From contig CAWJGF010000003.1 of NCBI GenBank assembly GCA_963842335.1, forward strand, positions 186,001-250,000: 64,000 bases of DNA, written 5' to 3'. Position 1 is the stretch's first letter. Every line of letters starts with the position of its first letter. Positions 19,149 through 27,428 of this stretch are shown in pieces. The position numbers were made by a program, and so were the translations under genes. The notes beneath the pieces were generated by a model. That model did not search any database. It saw nothing but the letters and a program-made list of their open reading frames with translations, and had not been told where the DNA came from. The DNA comes from PALSA-600 sp963842335 (GTDB lineage Bacteria; Actinomycetota; Thermoleophilia; Gaiellales; Gaiellaceae).

Positions 19149-20192
19149 GTGGCTCTCGGCGTCCTCGTGCTCGGGTTCGCCGTGGCCGCGGCTGCGGTGT
19201 GGGTCGCGGGCGTACGGCTCGCGAGGTCGACCGATGTGCTCTCGAAGCGGCTCGGCCTGGGTGAGGCGCTCGGCGGGGCGATCCTCCTTGCAGTCGCGAC
19301 CAACCTGCCGGAGATCGCGATCGTGGTCACGGCCGCGCTCGCGCACAACCTCGGGATCGCGACCGGGAACATCCTCGGCGGGATCGCGATCCAGACCGTG
19401 GTCCTCGCTGTGCTCGACGGCTTCGGCGTGCGCGACCGGCCGTTCAGCTACCGCGCCGCATCCTTGCAACTCGTCGTGGAGGGGGCTCTTGTGGTTGCAC
19501 TGCTCGCGATCGTCGTCGACGGCACACGGCTCGCGCCGAGCGCGATCTACTTTCGGCTGACCGTCCCGGCAGTGCTGATCTTCGTCGTGTGGATCGTCGG
19601 TCTCTACCTCGTCAAGCGAGCGCAGACCGGCCTGCCCTGGCACGAGCACGGCAATCCGCCGGACGGCCAGGAGGTGCCACGCGGCCACCGCCGGACGCTG
19701 GTGGAGAAACGCGGGCCGTCGACGGGCCGCGCGTCCGCCGAGTTCGTGGTCGCCGCGCTCGTCACGCTCGCTGCCGGCGTCGCGCTCGAGCGATTGTCGG
19801 AATCGATCTCGACACGCGTTGGCGTCTCGGGCGTCCTTTTCGGCGCGACGGTGCTGGCGGCCGCAACGGCGCTGCCCGAGGTGTCGACGGGACTGCAGTC
19901 GGTGAAGCTCGGCGACTACCAGCTGGCGTTCTCGGACATCTTCGGCGGCAACGCCTTTCTGCCCGTGCTGTTCCTGCCGGCGACGATCATCTCGGGTAGC
20001 GCCGTGCTGCCGCAGGCGCACGACACCGACGTGTACCTGACCGCACTCGCGATTTTGCTCACGGTCATCTACCTCTGGGGGTTGCTCTTCCGGCCGCAAC
20101 GACAATGGGGTCGTCTTGGGCCCGACTCGATCGCAGTCGTTGCGCTCTATGCGCTCGGCATCGCCGGGCTGATCGTCGTCTCGCACGGCTGA
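19149..20192 (+). CDS. Ca2+/cation antiporter (CaCA) superfamily protein
   Basis: A 347-residue membrane exchanger with about ten hydrophobic segments and the two inverted alpha repeats: GGAILLAVATNLPEIAIVV near residue 38 and FGATVLAAATALPEVSTGL near 236. The acidic residue in each (NLPE, ALPE) is the usual ion-binding Glu. A hydrophilic loop of about 45 residues joins the halves. It likely exchanges Ca2+ or another divalent cation for Na+ or H+. The start GTG lies just after the peptidase gene. Confidence 0.88.
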   Translation: MALGVLVLGFAVAAAAVWVAGVRLARSTDVLSKRLGLGEALGGAILLAVATNLPEIAIVVTAALAHNLGIATGNILGGIAIQTVVLAVLDGFGVRDRPFSYRAASLQLVVEGALVVALLAIVVDGTRLAPSAIYFRLTVPAVLIFVVWIVGLYLVKRAQTGLPWHEHGNPPDGQEVPRGHRRTLVEKRGPSTGRASAEFVVAALVTLAAGVALERLSESISTRVGVSGVLFGATVLAAATALPEVSTGLQSVKLGDYQLAFSDIFGGNAFLPVLFLPATIISGSAVLPQAHDTDVYLTALAILLTVIYLWGLLFRPQRQWGRLGPDSIAVVALYALGIAGLIVVSHG

Positions 20193-20205
20193 CGCAACTC
20201 GGTCC

Positions 20206-20261
20206 GAACCGGTTCCGGGGGAGCCGCGAATCACGCGCGTCATGCCGGCAGTTACCTGCCG
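20206..20261 (+). promoter_or_regulatory. Palindromes upstream of the DUF4331 operon
   Basis: A perfect 10-bp palindrome GAACCGGTTC (20206-20215) and a hairpin CCGGCAG-TTAC-CTGCCGG (about 20244-20261) lie upstream of the DUF4331 gene. Either could be an operator or the terminator of the exchanger gene. No promoter consensus is clear. The ECF sigma factor encoded downstream could use this region, but I cannot show it. Confidence 0.35.
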
Positions 20262-20290
20262 GGAAAACCCCCGCACGTTAGGAGAACCAC

Positions 20291-21595
20291 ATGCGTAAGC
20301 TCGCAGTCGCCCTTGCGGCGGCCGCGCTGGTGACGCTCGCCCTCGTGGCTGCGGTGCTCCGTGGATCCGGTCCCGGCGCCGCAAGCGCGTCGAGCCACCG
20401 CGAAGCACCGTTGATCTCCGAGGACCCGTCGGCAGACAACACCGACCTGTATGCGTTCCGCTCGCCCGACAAGCCTGACACGCTGACGATCGTCAGCAAT
20501 TTCATCCCGGGTGAGGATCCGGCAGCCGGGCCGAACTACTACACGTTCTCGCCGTCGGCGCGATACGACATCTACGTCGATCGCAACGGCGACGGGAAGC
20601 CCGACGTGTCGTACTACTTCCAGTTCGAGCGGAAGACGGGGCCGTTCTTCCTCGGCGACACGTCGCAGCCGTACACGGTCACCCGCGTCGATGGCAAGGG
20701 CAAAGGCACGGTGATCGCGCGTGGCACGACGCCACCCGACAACATCGGCCCGCGCACGACGCCCGACTACCACGCGACGGCGGCGAAGGCGGTGACACCG
20801 CTCGCCGGTGGCGGCGTGGTGTTCGCCGGCCAGCGTGACGATCCGTTCTTTGCGGACGTCGGCGACATCTTCGACCTGCTCGCGATCCGCAAGGGCACGG
20901 GCAGCACCGGTGGGGGCAAGGACTTCCTCGCCGGCTACGGCGTGCACTCGATCGCTCTGCAGATCCCGATCTCGCAGGTCGACACGCCGTCGCACACGAT
21001 CGGCATCTGGTCGGCCGCCGACCGGCACCGGACGACTGTTGCAGGCCGCGGCGGCAACGGGCCGTGGGTGCAGGTCTCGCGGCTCGGAAACCCGCTGATC
21101 AACGAGGTCGTCATTCCCACGGGGCTGAAGGATCTCTGGAACCGCACGAGCCCGGACAAGGACGCGCAGTTCGTCAAGTACTACAAGACGCCGATCCTCG
21201 CCGCGGTGATCAACAAGCTCTACTCACTCGGCGTTCCGACCGACAACCGCGATGACCTCGTTCAGGTGCTGTTGACCGGCATCCCGAAGGTCACGTTCAC
21301 AGGCTCGACGCCCGCCGACGAGCTCAGGATCAACCTGTCGGTCCCGGTCACGCCCGCGGCGAGCCAATCGCGCCTCGGCGTGCTCGGGGGCGACCTCCAG
21401 GGCTGGCCGAACGGCCGCCGTCTGAACGACGACGTCGTCGACATCGCGGAGCAGGCGGTCGGAGGGTTCCTCCTCGGCCACAAGCTCCCGCTAGGCGACG
21501 GGGTCGACAGCGGTGACACGGCCCCGATGAGCCAATTCCCCTACGTCGCGGACCCGTTCAGCGGAGCCGACGACACGCACGGGCAGCAGAAGTAA
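20291..21595 (+). CDS. Secreted DUF4331 family protein
   Basis: A 434-residue exported protein: a signal peptide (MRKLAVALAAAALVTLALVA) is followed by the family hallmark ASSHREAPLISEDPSADNTD. The rest is beta-rich with many short Asp/Gly loops. The molecular role of DUF4331 proteins is unknown. A good Shine-Dalgarno (AGGAG) precedes the ATG. Its TAA overlaps the next ATG (TAATG), making it the first gene of a coupled set with a TPR protein and two NicO-type transporters, which suggests a metal-related envelope function. That link is inferred from position only. Confidence 0.88.
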   Translation: MRKLAVALAAAALVTLALVAAVLRGSGPGAASASSHREAPLISEDPSADNTDLYAFRSPDKPDTLTIVSNFIPGEDPAAGPNYYTFSPSARYDIYVDRNGDGKPDVSYYFQFERKTGPFFLGDTSQPYTVTRVDGKGKGTVIARGTTPPDNIGPRTTPDYHATAAKAVTPLAGGGVVFAGQRDDPFFADVGDIFDLLAIRKGTGSTGGGKDFLAGYGVHSIALQIPISQVDTPSHTIGIWSAADRHRTTVAGRGGNGPWVQVSRLGNPLINEVVIPTGLKDLWNRTSPDKDAQFVKYYKTPILAAVINKLYSLGVPTDNRDDLVQVLLTGIPKVTFTGSTPADELRINLSVPVTPAASQSRLGVLGGDLQGWPNGRRLNDDVVDIAEQAVGGFLLGHKLPLGDGVDSGDTAPMSQFPYVADPFSGADDTHGQQK

Positions 21596-22899
21596 TGACG
21601 AGGACGCGGCTTCTCGTCGCAGGGGCGGTGGCGGCCACGGCCGCCACCGCCCTCCTCTTCGGAGGACTGACCGAAACGGGCACGTCCCGGGGACTGTCCC
21701 CAAGCCATGGCGCTTCGGGGCAGTTGGCGGCCGGCTTCGCCGCCGGCGACACGCAGGCGCTCGTGCTGCAGCTGCAGGCCGGGCTGCGCGGCCGGCCGAC
21801 GAATGTGCGCGGGCTCGACCTGCTCGGGCTCGCCTACCAGCAGCGCGCCCGCGAGACAGGCGACCCCTCGTACTACGTGAAGTCCGCGGGCGTCCTGGGC
21901 CGCGCACTGCGGCTTGCCCCACATGACCTCGACGCGACCGGTGGCCTCGCTTCGCTCGCACTCTCCCGCCACCGGTTCGGCAGTGCACTTGCGCTCGGCC
22001 GACAGGCCGTGAAGATCTCACCGACGACGGCACGCAACTACGGGGCGGTCGGCGACGCGCTGGTCGAGCTTGGGCGCTACCGCGCCGCATTCCACGCGTT
22101 CGACACGATGGCGCGCCTGCAGCCGAGCGTGTCGTCGTATGCCCGAGTCGCTTACGCACGCGAGCTGCTCGGCAACGACGACGGCGCCCATGAAGCGCTG
22201 CTGCTCGCCCGCGACGCGGCGGCCGACGAGAAGGAGCCGCTCGCCTGGACCGAGTGGCAGCTCGGGAAACTCGAGCTCGCCCGCGGTCGGCTGACTTCCG
22301 CCTCGACCTATTTCCACGAGTCGCTGCACACGTTCCCGGACTACGTCTACGCGCTCGACGCCATGGCGCAGCTCGAGCTCGCGCGTGGGCGGCTCGTGCA
22401 CGCCACCGCGCTGGAGCGACGCGCCGTCGACACGATCCCGCTGCCACAGTTCGTCGGTCTGTACGCCGACCTGCTGCACGCCACCGGGCATCCGCACGCG
22501 GCCGCCGTTCAGTACGCGACCGAGGACGGGATCCGGCGCCTCTTTGCTGCCAACGGCGTGCGCACCGATCTCGAGACGGCCCTCTTCGACGTCGACCATG
22601 GCATCCGCCTGCACGCATCGCTCGCGCTCGCGCGCCAAGCCCAGCGCGAGCGGCCCTCGATCGACGGCGATGACGTTCTCGCATGGGCGCTTGCGCGGAA
22701 CGGTCGCTGCGGCGAGGCGCAGCATTACTCCCGGCTGGCACTGCGGCTCGGCACGAATGACTCGGCCAAGCTCTTCCACCGCGCCGAGATCGAGCGCTGC
22801 CTCGGCCACGATCCTCGCCCGTGGGCGCGCCGCGCCTCGGCCCTCAACCCGCACTTCTCCGTTCTCTGGACCTCGACCCTGAGGAGGCTCGCATCATGA
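21595..22899 (+). CDS. Membrane-anchored tetratricopeptide-repeat protein
   Basis: A 434-residue protein with an N-terminal hydrophobic anchor or signal (LLVAGAVAATAATALLFGG) and a TPR-type alpha-solenoid from about 45 to 430; repeats such as YKSAGVLGRAL-like helices and the paired Ala/Leu pattern recur. It is likely an extracytoplasmic scaffold for the DUF4331 protein and the transporters. Residues 25-43 are encoded by a dispersed hairpin repeat inserted in frame (57 bp, 19 codons), giving the segment TGTSRGLSPSHG between anchor and TPR. The start overlaps the upstream stop; the stop overlaps the next start (ATGA). Confidence 0.82.
   Translation: MTRTRLLVAGAVAATAATALLFGGLTETGTSRGLSPSHGASGQLAAGFAAGDTQALVLQLQAGLRGRPTNVRGLDLLGLAYQQRARETGDPSYYVKSAGVLGRALRLAPHDLDATGGLASLALSRHRFGSALALGRQAVKISPTTARNYGAVGDALVELGRYRAAFHAFDTMARLQPSVSSYARVAYARELLGNDDGAHEALLLARDAAADEKEPLAWTEWQLGKLELARGRLTSASTYFHESLHTFPDYVYALDAMAQLELARGRLVHATALERRAVDTIPLPQFVGLYADLLHATGHPHAAAVQYATEDGIRRLFAANGVRTDLETALFDVDHGIRLHASLALARQAQRERPSIDGDDVLAWALARNGRCGEAQHYSRLALRLGTNDSAKLFHRAEIERCLGHDPRPWARRASALNPHFSVLWTSTLRRLAS
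21667..21723. repeat. Dispersed long-hairpin repeat, copy 2 (inside a coding region)
   Basis: It has the same GGGGACTGTCCCC core as copy 1, inner arms with CACGTC/CCATGG, and outer arms CTGACCGAA/TTCGGGGCAG. It occupies exactly 57 bp within the TPR gene and keeps the reading frame. Confidence 0.75.
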
Positions 22900-24191
22900 A
22901 GCGATTGTCGAAGCGCCTGCTGATCGTCGCCACGCTCTGCTATCTGCTCGTTCCGGTCGCCACCGCGTCGGCGCACCCGCTTGGCAACTTCACCATCAAT
23001 CGCTTCGCGCGCGTCGAGCTCGCCGGCGACCGGCTCTATGTCCGCTACGTCGTCGACATGGCCGAGATCCCGACCCTGCAGCACGTGCCGATTCGCATTG
23101 GCGCGCTCTCGATCACCGCGAACGGCCGACCGGTGAGCCTTCGCGTGGTTCGCACCGTCCTCGCCCATCCGCGCGGAGCGGCCGGGCTGCGCACGACGCG
23201 CTTCCAGGCGATCCTCGCGGGGCCACGCGTCGCGGGCAATGTGAACGTCGCTGTGAACGATCGCAACTACGCGAATCGCATCGGGTGGAAGGAGATCGTC
23301 TTCGGAGCGACCACGCCATCGACCTCGAGCGAGTTGCGCGCCTATCCGAAGGACCTGCTCTCGAGCCCGCTCAACGTCTCCCAGGCCTCGGCGAGCCTCG
23401 GGCCGACCGACGAAGCGCCGCCCGTGCTGCTCTCCGGCAAGGCGCTCGCCGCACCCGACCGCATCGCCGACTCCGGGTTCGCCTCGCTCGTCGGCCGGCG
23501 CCACCTGAGCGCACTCGTCGTGCTCGTCTCGCTTCTGCTCGCCGTCTTCTGGGGGGCGGCACATGCGCTCTCGCCCGGTCACGGGAAAACGATCGTCTCC
23601 GCGTACATGGTCGGATCGCGCGGAACGCCCTGGCACGCCGCCCTGCTCGGGCTCATCACCACCGCCACTCACACGGCAGGGGTGTTCGCGCTCGGGGGCG
23701 TGACGCTCCTGCTCTCGCAGTGGATCGTTCCCGACCGGCTCTATCCATGGCTCGACCTGAGCGCAGGCGTGCTCGTCGTGGGGGTCGGCACGTTTGTGCT
23801 CGCCGCCCGAGCGCGGCACGCCCGCGCGCATACGCACGCCCATCACCATCACCATCACGGCCACGAACCCGGCCACGGCGAGCGCCGCTCGCTGCTCGCT
23901 GTCGGCATCTCCGGAGGGCTCCTACCCTGCCCCTCGGCGCTCGTCGTCCTGCTGGCGGCGATCTCGCTGCACCGGGTCGCATTCGGAATGCTGCTCGTGC
24001 TTGCCTTCAGCATCGGCCTTGCACTCGCGATCACCTGTGTCGGCCTCGTCGCCGTGCTCGCCAAGCGGGCGTTCGCCCGCTTCGACAGTGGCGGCCGCCT
24101 CCTCAGCGTCCTCCCCGCCGTCAGCGCGTTCGTGATCGTCGTCGCGGGCGTCGGAATGGTCCTCCGCGCGCTCCCGAAAGTGAACCTCTGA
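22896..24191 (+). CDS. NicO/RcnA-type metal transporter with N-terminal extracytoplasmic domain
   Basis: A 431-residue membrane protein. A signal-like helix is followed by HPLGNFTINRF and an extracytoplasmic domain (about 25-205). The membrane part carries the NicO signature AAHALSPGHGKTIVSAYMVG, a six-His run in a His-rich cytoplasmic loop (HAHHHHHHGHEPGHGE) and the second-half block SGGLLPCPSALVVLLAA. These are features of Ni2+/Co2+ exporters or related carriers; the exact metal is unknown. The ATG overlaps the TPR stop (ATGA), and the stop overlaps the next start (TGATG). Confidence 0.87.
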   Translation: MKRLSKRLLIVATLCYLLVPVATASAHPLGNFTINRFARVELAGDRLYVRYVVDMAEIPTLQHVPIRIGALSITANGRPVSLRVVRTVLAHPRGAAGLRTTRFQAILAGPRVAGNVNVAVNDRNYANRIGWKEIVFGATTPSTSSELRAYPKDLLSSPLNVSQASASLGPTDEAPPVLLSGKALAAPDRIADSGFASLVGRRHLSALVVLVSLLLAVFWGAAHALSPGHGKTIVSAYMVGSRGTPWHAALLGLITTATHTAGVFALGGVTLLLSQWIVPDRLYPWLDLSAGVLVVGVGTFVLAARARHARAHTHAHHHHHHGHEPGHGERRSLLAVGISGGLLPCPSALVVLLAAISLHRVAFGMLLVLAFSIGLALAITCVGLVAVLAKRAFARFDSGGRLLSVLPAVSAFVIVVAGVGMVLRALPKVNL

Positions 24192-24868
24192 TGTTCGGAC
24201 TCGACCACTGGCTCATCCACTTCTCGGACGGGACGACCCTCGTCATCGTCGTCGGCATCGCGATCCTGCTCGGTCTGCGGCACGCGACCGACCCCGACCA
24301 CCTCGCTGCAGTGACGACGCTCGTGACGAACGGGCGCGGCGGAGCGACCCGGCTCGGTCTCACCTGGGGACTCGGTCACGCCTCCTCGCTCCTCGTGCTC
24401 GGCGTCCCGATCGTGATCTGGAAGTCCTACCTCCCGCCCACGGTCGAGCGGAGCGCCGAGGTGGCGATCGGGCTCGTGATCATGGCGCTCGCCCTCTGGC
24501 TGCTCCTCCGCTGGCGGCGGGGCGCGTTCGCCCACGACCACGCCCACTTGCGCGTCCCACCACAGCGCACGCCCTGGCAGGCCTACGGCATCGGACTCGT
24601 CCACGGGATCGGCGGCAGCGGCGGAGTCGGCGTGCTGCTGCTCGCCGCGATCCACAGCCACGTTCTCGCGCTCGTCGCGCTCGGACTTTTCGCCGGCTGC
24701 ACCGCGATCTCGATGGCGGTGCTCTCGACGGGGTTCGGCTACGTGCTCGGCCGCCCGCGGATGCAGCGCGCGTTCGCCCGGGTCGTGCCGGCGTTCGGAA
24801 CGATCGGGGTTTGCTTCGGCGCCTGGTACGCCCTTGGGGCACTCTCGCTCGTGCCGTACGTCTTCTGA
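24191..24868 (+). CDS. Second NiCoT/NicO-like metal transporter
   Basis: A 225-residue membrane protein with about six hydrophobic segments. It contains the NiCoT-type signature GLRHATDPDHLAAV (His-x4-Asp-His) in the first third, GLGHASSLLV, and a His-rich loop AHDHAHLRV. It is shorter than classical NiCoT permeases (300 or more residues). It is the last of four overlapping genes starting with DUF4331 and probably acts with the preceding NicO protein. Confidence 0.8.
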   Translation: MFGLDHWLIHFSDGTTLVIVVGIAILLGLRHATDPDHLAAVTTLVTNGRGGATRLGLTWGLGHASSLLVLGVPIVIWKSYLPPTVERSAEVAIGLVIMALALWLLLRWRRGAFAHDHAHLRVPPQRTPWQAYGIGLVHGIGGSGGVGVLLLAAIHSHVLALVALGLFAGCTAISMAVLSTGFGYVLGRPRMQRAFARVVPAFGTIGVCFGAWYALGALSLVPYVF

Positions 24869-24904
24869 TCGAGCCCCGCAAACCGTAGGCTTGCGAGGCC
24901 GCCG

Positions 24905-25459
24905 ATGTCGCCCCCGCTCGGACAGCTCACAGACGAGGACGTCCTTGCGCGTGTCGCGCGTGCGGACGAGGGCGCGCTGGCGGAGCTCTATGACCGGTTC
25001 GGCCGCGTCGCCTACGGGCTCGCCTACCGGATCCTGCGGGACGCAGCGCTCGCCGAGGACGCCGTCCAGGACGCCTTCCTCGCCGTCTGGCGCACAGCGG
25101 TGTCGTTCGATTCCAACCGCGGCAGGGCTTCCACCTGGGTGCTCACCCTGGTGCACCGGCGGGCCGTCGACGTCGTGCGCCGCGAGGACCGGCGTCGCGG
25201 ACAGCCCCTCGATAACGCACCTGCCGCGGCCGGGGAGGCCACCGACGAGACGGCCGCCGTCCGCGAGCAGCGGCGCAACGTCCAGGCCGCGCTCGCGCGT
25301 CTGCCGGCGGAGCAGCGCGAGGCACTCGAACTCGCGTATTACGGCGGGCTCTCGCAGTCGGAGCTGGCCGAGCGCCTCGGCGTGCCGCTCGGGACCGTGA
25401 AGAGCCGGATGTTCGCCGCGCTCGCGAAACTCCGCGACCTGCTCGGGGACGAGATCTGA
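24905..25459 (+). CDS. ECF-type RNA polymerase sigma factor
   Basis: A 184-residue sigma-70 family member with only regions 2 and 4. Region 2 contains DRFGRVAYGLAYRILRD and the core-binding AVQDAFLAVWR; region 4 contains LPAEQREALELAYYGGLSQS and ELAERLGVPLGTVKSRMFAA. Regions 1 and 3 are missing, as in ECF factors. No anti-sigma factor gene is adjacent. A small zincin follows 18 nt downstream. It lies 36 nt after the transporter gene and may belong to the same transcript. Confidence 0.93.
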   Translation: MSPPLGQLTDEDVLARVARADEGALAELYDRFGRVAYGLAYRILRDAALAEDAVQDAFLAVWRTAVSFDSNRGRASTWVLTLVHRRAVDVVRREDRRRGQPLDNAPAAAGEATDETAAVREQRRNVQAALARLPAEQREALELAYYGGLSQSELAERLGVPLGTVKSRMFAALAKLRDLLGDEI

Positions 25460-25477
25460 CGCCGGGAGCGTCGCGCA

Positions 25478-25777
25478 GTGACCTTTGACGAGCACGTTCA
25501 GCGCGCACTCGACGAGCTGCCGGTCGAGCTCGCCCAGGCGCTCGAGAACGTCGCCGTCGTCGTCGAGGAGGAGCATCCGGACGATCCAGACCTCTTCGGG
25601 CTCTGGGAGTCACACGAATTCCTGCCGACCAAGATCACCATCTACCGCCGCCCGCTCGTCGAGTCGTTCCCCGACCCCGCCGAGCTCGAAGCCGAGATCC
25701 GGATCACGGTTCTCCACGAGCTTGCGCACGAGTTCGGCCTCGATGAGGGCCGCCTCGACGAGCTGGGGTATTCATAG
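25478..25777 (+). CDS. Small zincin-type (minimal gluzincin) metallopeptidase-like protein
   Basis: A 99-residue cytoplasmic protein of the zincin_1 (PF06262-like) family. It has the HELAHEFGLDEGRLDELG block near the C-terminus, where two His and the later Asp/Glu would bind zinc, and the typical leader LFGLWES. The family is widespread in actinobacteria, but its substrates are unknown. The GTG start lies 18 nt after the sigma gene. A hairpin followed by TTTT comes just after the stop. Confidence 0.85.
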   Translation: MTFDEHVQRALDELPVELAQALENVAVVVEEEHPDDPDLFGLWESHEFLPTKITIYRRPLVESFPDPAELEAEIRITVLHELAHEFGLDEGRLDELGYS

Positions 25778-25780
25778 GAA

Positions 25781-25805
25781 TACCCGGCGCCGGGTAGGCG
25801 TTTTC
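25781..25805 (+). terminator. Rho-independent-type terminator
   Basis: A 16-nt perfect palindrome TACCCGGCGCCGGGTA (25781-25796), then GGCG and TTTT. It closes the sigma/zincin transcript. Confidence 0.6.
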
Positions 25806-25811
25806 ATCTAC

Positions 25812-26054
25812 ATGCGAACGCTGACCGACATCAAACAGGAGATCGACCGCCTCTCCGACCGTCGCTCGGACGTCATGCGAGCGCTGTCCCAGGGGTTCGA
25901 TTCGACGCTCAAATCAGAGCATCTCGAGCTCGAAGAGCGCATCGCGCAGCTCTGGGATGAACAGCGCAATGCACGCGCCCTGCTCCGGAACGGAGACCGG
26001 GACTTGATCATCCAGAGGGCCAGGCAAGAAGAGCGGCTCTCGCGCGCGGCCTAG
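25812..26054 (+). CDS. Small coiled-coil hypothetical protein
   Basis: An 80-residue, very hydrophilic protein rich in Arg, Glu and Leu with a heptad-like pattern (IKQEIDRLSDRRSDVMRAL, ELEERIAQLWDEQRNARAL). Probably all helical. No recognisable family, signal or membrane segment. It lies just after the terminator hairpin and upstream of the tRNA gene. Confidence 0.6.
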   Translation: MRTLTDIKQEIDRLSDRRSDVMRALSQGFDSTLKSEHLELEERIAQLWDEQRNARALLRNGDRDLIIQRARQEERLSRAA

Positions 26055-26141
26055 CGGCCGGCGCATCCTCGAGCGAGCGAGGCGACCCCCGGATGGGGCG
26101 GGGGCGCCTCGGCCGTCTCGCTGGCAGCGCTCGCAGCGAGA

Positions 26142-26147
26142 TACAAT
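26142..26147 (+). promoter_or_regulatory. -10 box of the tRNA-Ala gene
   Basis: TACAAT lies 10 nt before the tRNA 5' end. No clear -35 hexamer is seen. Confidence 0.5.
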
Positions 26148-26157
26148 CGGCAGGCTC

Positions 26158-26230
26158 GGGGCGTTAGCTCAGCTGGGAGAGCGCCGCCTTTGCAAGGCGG
26201 AGGTCGCCGGTTCGATCCCGGCACGCTCCA
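26158..26230 (+). tRNA. tRNA-Ala (anticodon TGC)
   Basis: A 73-nt cloverleaf. The acceptor arms GGGGCGT and ACGCTCC pair with one G-U. The D-loop reads AGCTCAGCTGGGAGAGC, the anticodon loop is CTTTGCAAG with TGC, the T arm has GGTTCGATCC, and the discriminator is A. CCA is not encoded. Confidence 0.97.
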
Positions 26231-26348
26231 TCGTCGTCGGTCGGCCGGCGCTCGGTTGCGGACGAGGGCGCCGCCGCCCGCCCTCCCACGAAATGTTTAC
26301 GCCTGCAACACGGCCTCCACATCCGGGTCGGGCTGAATCCGATCTCAG

Positions 26349-26837
26349 ATGCGCACTGGAGCCCTCACTGGAGCCCTGATCGGCACGCTCGCCGCCGCCG
26401 TGCTCACCGTCGCCGGGACCGCGGCGGCTGCGAATAGGTCGCTGGTGCCGACGTTCGTGCAGCACCTGATCGCCAAGCGCTCCCCGCTGCTCGCCTACGT
26501 GCCGACGCGGATCGCCGCGCCAAGCTTCAGATACGCCGGCTACCAGGCCTCGCCGACGAGAGTCTCGGTCACATTCGCGCAGACTCCGAAGCGGAAGATC
26601 GTCTTCAGCGCGATCAGATACGCGGCCCCCTGCGCCGACGGCAAGCAACGGAGCTACCAGCTGTCGGGCAACAAGGTCTACTGGGCACAGCTCGACAACA
26701 CCCAGACGGCCTGGCGTTGCGTCACCGGCCCAGGCGGCCACCAGGTAAGGCTCGCCGCGTCGAGCACGCTGCCGGTGACGCAGTTCTCCGGGGTCGGTCT
26801 GGGCACGATTGTCGCCTCCGCCCTCCGCGTGCGTTAG
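26349..26837 (+). CDS. Secreted hypothetical protein
   Basis: A 162-residue protein with a clear signal peptide (GALIGTLAAAVLTVAGTAAA, likely cut after AAA near residue 28). The mature part is basic and probably beta-rich, with two Cys (PCADG and WRCVTG) that could form a disulfide. I do not recognise the family. It stands alone after the tRNA gene and before a universal stress protein gene. Confidence 0.65.
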   Translation: MRTGALTGALIGTLAAAVLTVAGTAAAANRSLVPTFVQHLIAKRSPLLAYVPTRIAAPSFRYAGYQASPTRVSVTFAQTPKRKIVFSAIRYAAPCADGKQRSYQLSGNKVYWAQLDNTQTAWRCVTGPGGHQVRLAASSTLPVTQFSGVGLGTIVASALRVR

Positions 26838-26869
26838 GTCGCCTCGGCGTAGATCACCGCACGGCGATC

Positions 26870-26884
26870 CGGGTTCGCGCGGAT
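26870..26884 (+). promoter_or_regulatory. Shared 15-bp element, copy upstream of USP 1
   Basis: CGGGTTCGCGCGGAT lies 50 bp before the ATG at 26935. It matches the elements at 32784-32798 and 39062-39076 (consensus CGGGTTYYCRCGGAY). Confidence 0.4.
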
Positions 26885-26934
26885 GCAGTCGCCCTCTCGA
26901 AGCGCAACAATGGAGGGAACCGAAAGGAGTCGCC

Positions 26935-27405
26935 ATGTACGCGACACTTCTGTGGGCGACAGATGGAACGGCGAACGCCGATCTCGCACTCGCCGAGGCC
27001 AAGAGGCTCCTCCAGCCCGGCGGGCGGATCGTCGCCTTTCATTGCGACCAACGCTCCACCGGAGCCTGTATCGGAGGCACACCTCTGCTCGCCGACGAGT
27101 CCCAGCGGACGGCAAAGATCCGCGCCCAGGTGGAGGAGTTGAACGCGGATGGGATCGACGCCGAATTGCTCATCGAGACGACGCAGCACGCGACGCCCCG
27201 GACGATCGTCCGAACAGCCGACGAGCTTCGCGTCGACGCGATCGTGTGCGGTACGCGCGGCTTCGGCGGTCTGCAACGGGCGATCGCCGGCAGCGTCTCC
27301 GCCGAGCTCATCCACTACTCGCATGTCCCTGTGATCGTCGTGCCCGCCTCCCCCGAGCGTGTCTTCGAGCCGGTGCCGGCATTGAACGCAAGCTTCAGCG
27401 GCTAG
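26935..27405 (+). CDS. Universal stress protein (UspA family)
   Basis: A 156-residue single Usp domain. It begins with the strand TLLWATDG and has the C-terminal nucleotide-binding pattern GTRGFGGLQRAIAGSVSAEL (G-2x-G-9x-GS), so ATP binding is expected. A strong Shine-Dalgarno (AAAGGAG) precedes ATG 26935. The upstream 15-bp element is shared with the response regulator gene and the third usp gene, suggesting common control. It is convergent with the acyl-CoA synthetase fusion gene. Confidence 0.92.
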   Translation: MYATLLWATDGTANADLALAEAKRLLQPGGRIVAFHCDQRSTGACIGGTPLLADESQRTAKIRAQVEELNADGIDAELLIETTQHATPRTIVRTADELRVDAIVCGTRGFGGLQRAIAGSVSAELIHYSHVPVIVVPASPERVFEPVPALNASFSG

Positions 27406-27428
27406 CGCAGCTGGTCTTCGGTGCCTGG

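Noticed and set aside
18918..20408. A 496-codon open frame antisense to the CaCA exchanger gene
   Set aside because: The plus-strand exchanger has both alpha repeats. The antisense frame is Arg/Asp-rich noise.
26158..26230. Integration site at tRNA-Ala
   Set aside because: No integrase, no direct repeat of the tRNA 3' end nearby, and neighbouring genes show no shift in composition.
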